DNA of 10,654 bases, taken from NCBI GenBank assembly GCA_903839965.1, contig CAIMEK010000051.1, positions 1-10,654 of the forward strand, written 5' to 3'. Source of the stretch: an uncultured Acetobacteraceae bacterium. Its GTDB lineage: Bacteria; Pseudomonadota; Alphaproteobacteria; Acetobacterales; Acetobacteraceae. Both the position numbers and the translations under genes were made by a program. Every line of letters starts with the position of its first letter. The first letter of the stretch is position 1. Positions 7,326 through 10,654 of the stretch are shown piece by piece. The notes under the pieces are model-generated. The model saw only the letters and a program-made list of their open reading frames with translations. It was not told the origin of the DNA and ran no database searches.

Positions 7326-8297
7326 ATGGCTGAGTGGCTGAAGCAGGGCGCCAATGCGGGGACGGTGGCCGAAGCGGACCGGCAGGTGCGGGAGACGGTG
7401 GAGGCGATCCTCGCCGACATCACCGCCCGGGGCGACGCCGCGGTGCGGGAACTCTCCCGGCGATTCGACAACTGAGACCGGGCCGAGTACCGCCTTAGCC
7501 CCTCCGAAATCGATGCCTGCCTGGCCGAACTCTCGGAGCGGGATCTCAAGGATATCGCCTTCGCGCAGACTCAGGTGCGTAATTTCGCGCAGCACCAGCG
7601 CGAGGCGCTGCGGGACATCGAAGTCGAGACGTTGCCGGGAGTCGTGCTCGGCCACCGTAATATTCCTGTCAACGCGGCAGGGTGCTACGTGCCGGGCGGC
7701 AAATATCCCCTGCTCGCTTCCGCCCACATGTCGATCATCACGGCCAAAGTGGCCGGTGTGCAGCGGGTGATCACTTGCGCCCCGCCGTTTAACGGCAAGC
7801 CGGCACCCGCTATCGTTGCGGCACAGCACATGGCGGGCGCGGACGAGATTTTCTGCCTCGGCGGTGTTCAGGCCATCGGTGCCATGGCTCTCGGAACGCA
7901 GAGCATCCAGCCCGTGGACATGCTGGTCGGCCCGGGGAACGCCTTCGTGGCCGAGGCCAAGCGCCAGCTCTTCGGCCGGGTCGGCATCGACCTGTTCGCC
8001 GGGCCCACGGAGACGTTGGTGATCGCTGATGACAGTGTGGATGGCGAGCTCTGCGCGACCGACCTGCTGGGCCAGGCCGAACACGGGCCGGACAGCCCCG
8101 CAGTGCTGCTGACTACCTCGCGGAAATTGGCCCAAGCCACGATGGCGGAGATCGAGCGGCTGCTCACGATTCTCCCCACCGCAAGGATTGCCCGTCAAGC
8201 CTGGGCGCAGCACGGTGAGGTTATCGTGGCGGAAAGCGACCAAGAGATGGTGCAAATCGCCGACGTCGGGCGCTCCTGGCGTTTCGCCATCACGTGA
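7326..8297 (+). pseudogene. Histidinol dehydrogenase-family gene, broken by an in-frame TGA and 3' truncation
   Basis: The protein is of the HisD superfamily (NAD-dependent alcohol oxidation to acid). Many paralogues outside his operons oxidise other diols or amino alcohols, for example sulfopropanediol dehydrogenases. ATG 7326 follows AAGGAAGG by 6 bp. Codons 1-49 read MAEWLKQG to ELSRRFDN, then TGA (7473-7475). The same frame continues with DRAEYRLSPSEID and through AGCYVPGGKYPLLASAHMS, GGVQAIGAMALGT, DMLVGPGNAFVAEAKRQLFG, VGIDLFAGPTETLVIAD and LLGQAEHGPDSPAVLLT. The last has the family's zinc-ligand Gln and His. Relatives often seem to carry Trp after FD(N/K), so a TGG-to-TGA change is likely. 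Homology stops at QIADV near 8268, so the catalytic EH motif and the remaining zinc ligands are gone. Two independent lesions make it dead. It probably formed the end of the M81-aminotransferase-binding-protein cluster. Confidence 0.85.
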
Positions 8298-8524
8298 CCG
8301 AGCTGTGGCGCCGCGCACTGCGACGCCGCAGCCAGAAGGATGGCAGCACCTGGGAGCGGGTCGGACGACTGGTCGATGAATGGCTACCCAAGCCGCGCAT
8401 TCTCCATCCATGGCCGGACAAGCGCTTCGCCGTCAGACACCCAAGGCAGGAGCCGGATGCCTTAATTGGGCACGTCCGGATCTGTGCGGGGGGCGCGGGG
8501 CAACCCGCGTTCCTACCGCGATAA
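8270..8524 (+). pseudogene. C-terminal fragment of a group II intron reverse transcriptase/maturase
   Basis: From 8270 the frame one base off hisD reads ALLAFRHHVTELWRRALRRRSQ, then WERVGRLVDEWLPKPRILHPWP, then RFAVRHPRQEP and GHVRICAGGAGQPAFLPR before TAA. This WLPxPRxLHPxP and HVRICAGGA ending is typical of the X (maturase)/C-terminal part of bacterial group II intron-encoded proteins. Only about 85 residues remain of a protein that is usually over 400. The reverse transcriptase motifs (YADD) and the intron RNA 5' half are absent, and no clear domain V sequence follows the stop codon. The fragment abuts the truncated hisD-like gene directly, so a deletion joined intron interior to hisD interior. 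Assignment rests on remembered family motifs. Confidence 0.65.
8491..8512 (+). other. GC-rich hairpin with GCAA tetraloop near the end of the maturase fragment
   Basis: CGCGGG (8494-8499) pairs with CCCGCG (8504-8509) across a GCAA loop, which has the GNRA form. Three further pairs, two of them G-U, extend the stem to 8491/8512. GNRA hairpins are common in group II intron RNA, but this one lies inside the reading frame and may be chance in GC-rich DNA. Confidence 0.3.
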
Positions 8525-8673
8525 ACCCGTGGCAGATATGGATCGGTGACGGGTTGATCCGCTTGCGGACGCCGAAGAATGGCGGATTTCTGCAGGTGCC
8601 GTTCTGCTATCGCGTCAATGCTGCACCTGCGTGCCCGGACTTTTGCCCCGATTACCTGGCTATCGATCCCGCC
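8525..8673. other. Unassigned 149-bp stretch
   Basis: No gene, RNA or repeat is recognised between the maturase-fragment stop and the solo ISL3-type end. A plus-strand frame stays open here (for example DGLIRLRTPKNGGFLQVPF), but it has no start signal of its own and no known family. It could be 3' flank of the intron or debris of the element whose end lies at 8674-8697. Confidence 0.3.
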
Positions 8674-8697
8674 TGCACCAACATTGAGTCAGAGCCC
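8674..8697. repeat. Solo ISL3-type terminal repeat
   Basis: This 24-bp stretch (TGCACCAACATTGAGTC then AGAGCCC) matches 10361-10384, the right end of the neighbouring ISL3 element, at 23 of 24 positions and in the same orientation. Its GGG tip points right and faces the tip of that element's left end 28 bp away. It cannot be an end of that element. It is best read as the surviving end of a second, related element that once extended to the left. Confidence 0.75.
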
Positions 8698-8725
8698 AAA
8701 AGGGACCCCAATCGGCGTCCAAACG

Positions 8726-8749
8726 GGGCTCTGGCGCGGACTTGGTGCA
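8726..8749 (+). repeat. Left inverted repeat of the ISL3 element
   Basis: GGGCTCTGGCGCGGACT then TGGTGCA, ending 15 bp before the transposase stop codon on the minus strand. It pairs with 10361-10384 over the GGGCTC tip and the TTGGTGCA inner block. Confidence 0.8.
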
Positions 8750-8764
8750 GGTGATTGCCGTGAA

Positions 8765-10320
8765 TTATGCGGGCCTGAGCAGGCGTGCACGAAGGAGGTC
8801 CAGCTTCGCTCGTCCATACATCTGTCGCTTCACCAGCTTCAGCTTGGTGTTCTGCCCTTCGGTCTGGCCGTTCGACCAGGGTTGCGTGAGGGCGGCGTGC
8901 ACGCCAGCACGATCTTGAACAATGCCCTTTGCGAAGGACCCCAGCAGGCCAGGCGCGGCATCCGTGATCCACGGTTCCAGATCGGAGCTCAGGCGACGTC
9001 GGATCATACCGTGGAAGCGGTCCATGAGATCGCGCGCCATCACCAGCGCCGGCACGGCGCCCTCGATGATCGCCAACGTGCGGGCGGCGGTCTTGGACAG
9101 AGCATCCCGTTCGCTCGTCATCATGCGGGCGATGTCACGCGCTGATGGAACCTTGTGCGGTCGACCTCCGCCCGCGGGAGCCACTTCCTCTTTCCGTCGC
9201 CGGGTTGCCCATTCCGAGACCACACGGAGACCGCCTGTAAAGCCTGCCGCTTTCAACCGACGCCACAAAGCGGCACCATTCCGGCAGCCATTCGCCCAGT
9301 CTGCATCGAGGACCTTCAGGAACGGGCCAAGCGAACACAGCCGGCTGCGGAAGACATCCGTGCGGCCGCCGCGCACCACCTGACGGACCAGCCCACGCGA
9401 CTTGCTGGTGCGGCGGACAATCTCCTTGATTGCCACACCCTGCTCCGCCAGTGCGAGGATAGCGGCGTTCTCTTCCTCACGGCGCAACCAGCCGGAATGC
9501 TGCCGGCGCTCGGCACAACTCAGCACCATGGGGTCGACAACATCGGTGCCGACGGCCTTGCGGATCGCCTGCATCGACCGCTGCACGGCGGTGAGGAACG
9601 CCGCACTGGCGTTCTCCATCAGGTGCCAGCGGTCGGCAACCTGGATCGCCTCGGGGCGCCCATCGGTGGCAGCTTGTATATAGCCAGCACCACGATCCCG
9701 CGCGATGACGGCGATCGAGGGTCGTGCGGCAAGCCAGGCGGCAACAGTCGCTGCCTCACGGTCGGGCAGAAGATCGATGATGCGGCGTCGCTCCAGATCG
9801 CAGATGATCGTGCCGTAGCGCTGCCCGCGCTTGAATGCCCAGTCATCGATGCCGACAACACGTGGCACCTCCGCTAGCGGCACCGCATGACGTCGGACGA
9901 CGCGCAGCAAGGTGTCCTTGCTGACCGGCAGAAGAAGGCGCCGCGCGAAACCTTGACCTGGCCGCCCGCCCAGGGCCAAGCCAAGATGGTGCACGATACC
10001 CTCCAGCTGCGTCGTGCGGCGGGCGAACGGACGCGCTGCCGTGGCCACCAGCCGCTCCGTGAAGATCCGCTGATCGCAGGTCGGCAGGGCACAACGAAAC
10101 CGACGGGTCCTGACACTGATCCGCACCGCCCGGCCCTGCGACGGCAAATCCGCCAGGGATCGCTGATAGGTGCTGTGGATCCGTGTCGAGGCAGAACCAC
10201 GGTTGGACACACCGCGGTCGTCAATGCCGGGCGGGCCACAATGAGCAGCCCGGCTGCCTCGGTCTCGACCCGCTCGACGACCAGCCCGCACGGCGCGAGC
10301 GATAGATCGCGTCCCATCAT
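8765..10320 (-). pseudogene. ISL3-family transposase, disrupted by a single-base deletion
   Basis: This is a DDE transposase of the ISL3 family. The start at 10320 (or 10326) follows GAAGG and reads MGRDLSLAPCGLVVERVETEAAGLLIVARPALTTAVCPT. The frame then shifts, and the rest follows in another frame: GSASTRIHSTYQRSLADLP, RCALPTCDQRIFTERL (zinc finger), VVGIDDWAFKRGQRYGTIICD (first Asp), VIARDRGAGYIQA (second Asp), an inserted HTH-like region, and WSNGQTEGQNTKLKLVKRQMYGRAKLDLLRARLL (catalytic Glu and family ending). One T missing between plus-strand 10200 and 10201 explains the break. Restoring it gives CPTCGSASTRIHS and a 518-aa protein of normal size. The lesion removes the second Cys of the N-terminal CxxC. 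Translation from far upstream (10504) in the second frame would give an unnatural N-terminus. This copy probably cannot move itself. Confidence 0.85.
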
Positions 10321-10360
10321 GGACATCCTTCACCAGAAGGCCCCTATGCTCAGCCCGAAT

Positions 10361-10384
10361 TGCACCAACATTGAGTCTGAGCCC
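10361..10384 (-). repeat. Right inverted repeat of the ISL3 element
   Basis: Read on the minus strand it begins GGGCTCAGACTCAATG and ends TTGGTGCA. It lies 34 bp upstream of the first possible transposase start (10326), as expected for the promoter-side end. Confidence 0.8.
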
Positions 10385-10531
10385 TTTTTCCACGCCGAAA
10401 CACATGCTGCGGGTGATGGGGGAGCATAGCCTGCTGTCGCCACATCGCGCCCGCACGCGCACGGACGAGCCGCACGACCGCAAGATCATCACCACGGCGC
10501 CCAACGTGATGTGGGTGGCTCTGCTAGCGAA
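10385..10531 (+). pseudogene. IS3-family transposase (orfB) fragment
   Basis: The plus-strand frame reads STPKHMLRVMGEHSLLSPHRARTRTDEPHDRKIITTAPNVMWVA. This matches the region between the HTH_21 helix and the rve integrase core of IS3-family OrfB proteins (pattern RVLRLMREH..LLSPHR, then ITT..PN.MW). Only about 45 residues survive. The left side is cut by the ISL3 end and the right side by the IS21-type end, before the first catalytic Asp. No other IS3 segment was found left of the ISL3 element, so ISL3 did not simply land in an intact copy with both halves kept here. Confidence 0.7.
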
Positions 10532-10654
10532 TGTTGGCCCAGGAGTGCTGACGGATTTTGGCCCACCCCCTGTCCCTCAACCTACGGTCGCCCGATTGGA
10601 TCGGGGGGCCTGGCGTGGACTGGAGAGCCAAAGTGGATTTGTTCGAGCAGCTTC
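10532..10654 (+). mobile_element. Left end of an IS21-family element, running off the window
   Basis: The terminus starts TGTTGGCCCAGGAGTGCTGA. TTGGCCCA recurs at 10534-10541 and 10558-10565, 24 bp apart, like the repeated transposase-binding sites at IS21-family ends. An istA-like start follows about 80 bp inside. The rest of the element, including istB and the right end, is outside the window. Confidence 0.7.
10615..10654 (+). CDS. istA: IS21-family transposase IstA, first 13 codons
   Basis: The GTG start reads VDWRAKVDLFEQL up to the window end, the usual opening of one large group of IS21 transposases (normally continuing with a helix-turn-helix). A G-rich run (GGGGGG at 10603-10608) upstream could serve as the ribosome-binding site. 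IstA acts with the ATPase IstB, which would be encoded downstream outside the window. The identification rests on a short segment plus the adjoining IS21-type end. Confidence 0.7.
   Translation, partial: MDWRAKVDLFEQL

Larger units (their letters stand above)
8726..10384 (-). mobile_element. ISL3-family insertion sequence, transposase frameshifted
   Basis: This 1659-bp element has 24-bp imperfect inverted ends (17 of 24 positions agree), tips starting GGGCTC and inner parts ending TTGGTGCA. It carries one transposase on the minus strand. ISL3 elements usually create 8-bp duplications, but tccaaacg at 8718-8725 and tttttcca at 10385-10392 do not match. Either the insertion has been rearranged or the flanks have been replaced. 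Confidence 0.82.

Noticed and set aside
7473..7475. TGA in the hisD-like gene as a selenocysteine or recoded codon
   Set aside because: HisD enzymes do not use selenocysteine, no SECIS-like hairpin is evident after the codon, and the gene is also truncated at its 3' end.
7101..8411. Long minus-strand open frame (436 codons) opposite the hisD-like relic
   Set aside because: No family resemblance, low-complexity Arg/His/Gly-rich content, and the opposite strand carries unmistakable HisD motifs.
8525..8673. Group II intron domains V and VI after the maturase fragment
   Set aside because: No AGC...GNRA...GUU-type 34-nt domain V pattern could be found by eye.
10195..10206. Programmed ribosomal frameshift in the ISL3 transposase
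   Set aside because: There is no slippery run such as A AAA AAG at the site, ISL3 transposases are normally single-frame, and one missing base restores a conserved CxxC.
1..10654. CRISPR arrays, tRNA or rRNA genes, toxin-antitoxin or phage-defence systems
   Set aside because: No spaced repeat series, cloverleaf or defence-type domain was seen on either strand.

Overview
The window comes from a high-GC proteobacterium. The thiazole-synthase fragment, the Tat-type solute-binding protein and the mix of insertion sequences fit an alphaproteobacterium, perhaps Acetobacteraceae or another Rhodospirillales family. That placement is inference from protein flavour, not a search. It looks like an accessory region: one small metabolic/uptake gene cluster held between layers of insertion sequences (ISs) and broken genes.

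Left edge (1-2300): a thiG fragment on the minus strand is cut off at base 409 by a 1696-bp IS66-family element (410-2105). The element has GTAA-type inverted ends and one transposase gene. No target-site duplication is visible and no remaining thiG sequence was recognised beyond it. About 195 bp without a firm gene follow.

Centre (2301-7156): a minus-strand XRE-cupin regulator faces a three-gene plus-strand operon. The operon encodes an M81/MlrC-type metallopeptidase, a class IV PLP aminotransferase (4-nt GTGA overlap) and a Tat-exported family 5 peptide-type solute-binding protein. An 18-bp perfect palindrome in the divergent gap is a good operator candidate. The set suggests capture and breakdown of a small peptide-like or amino-acid-derived compound. 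No ABC permease or ATPase genes are present.

Next (7326-8524): a gene of the histidinol dehydrogenase superfamily follows, probably once the fourth gene of the cluster. It carries an in-frame TGA at codon 50 where this family often seems to have Trp, and it lacks its C-terminal catalytic part. It runs straight into the C-terminal piece of a group II intron reverse transcriptase/maturase.

Right edge (8674-10654): stacked mobile elements. These are a solo ISL3-type end, a complete-ended ISL3-family element (8726-10384) whose transposase has a one-base deletion in its zinc-finger region, a remnant of an IS3-family orfB, and the left end plus first 13 codons of an IS21-family element running off the window. 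No tRNA, rRNA or CRISPR array was seen.
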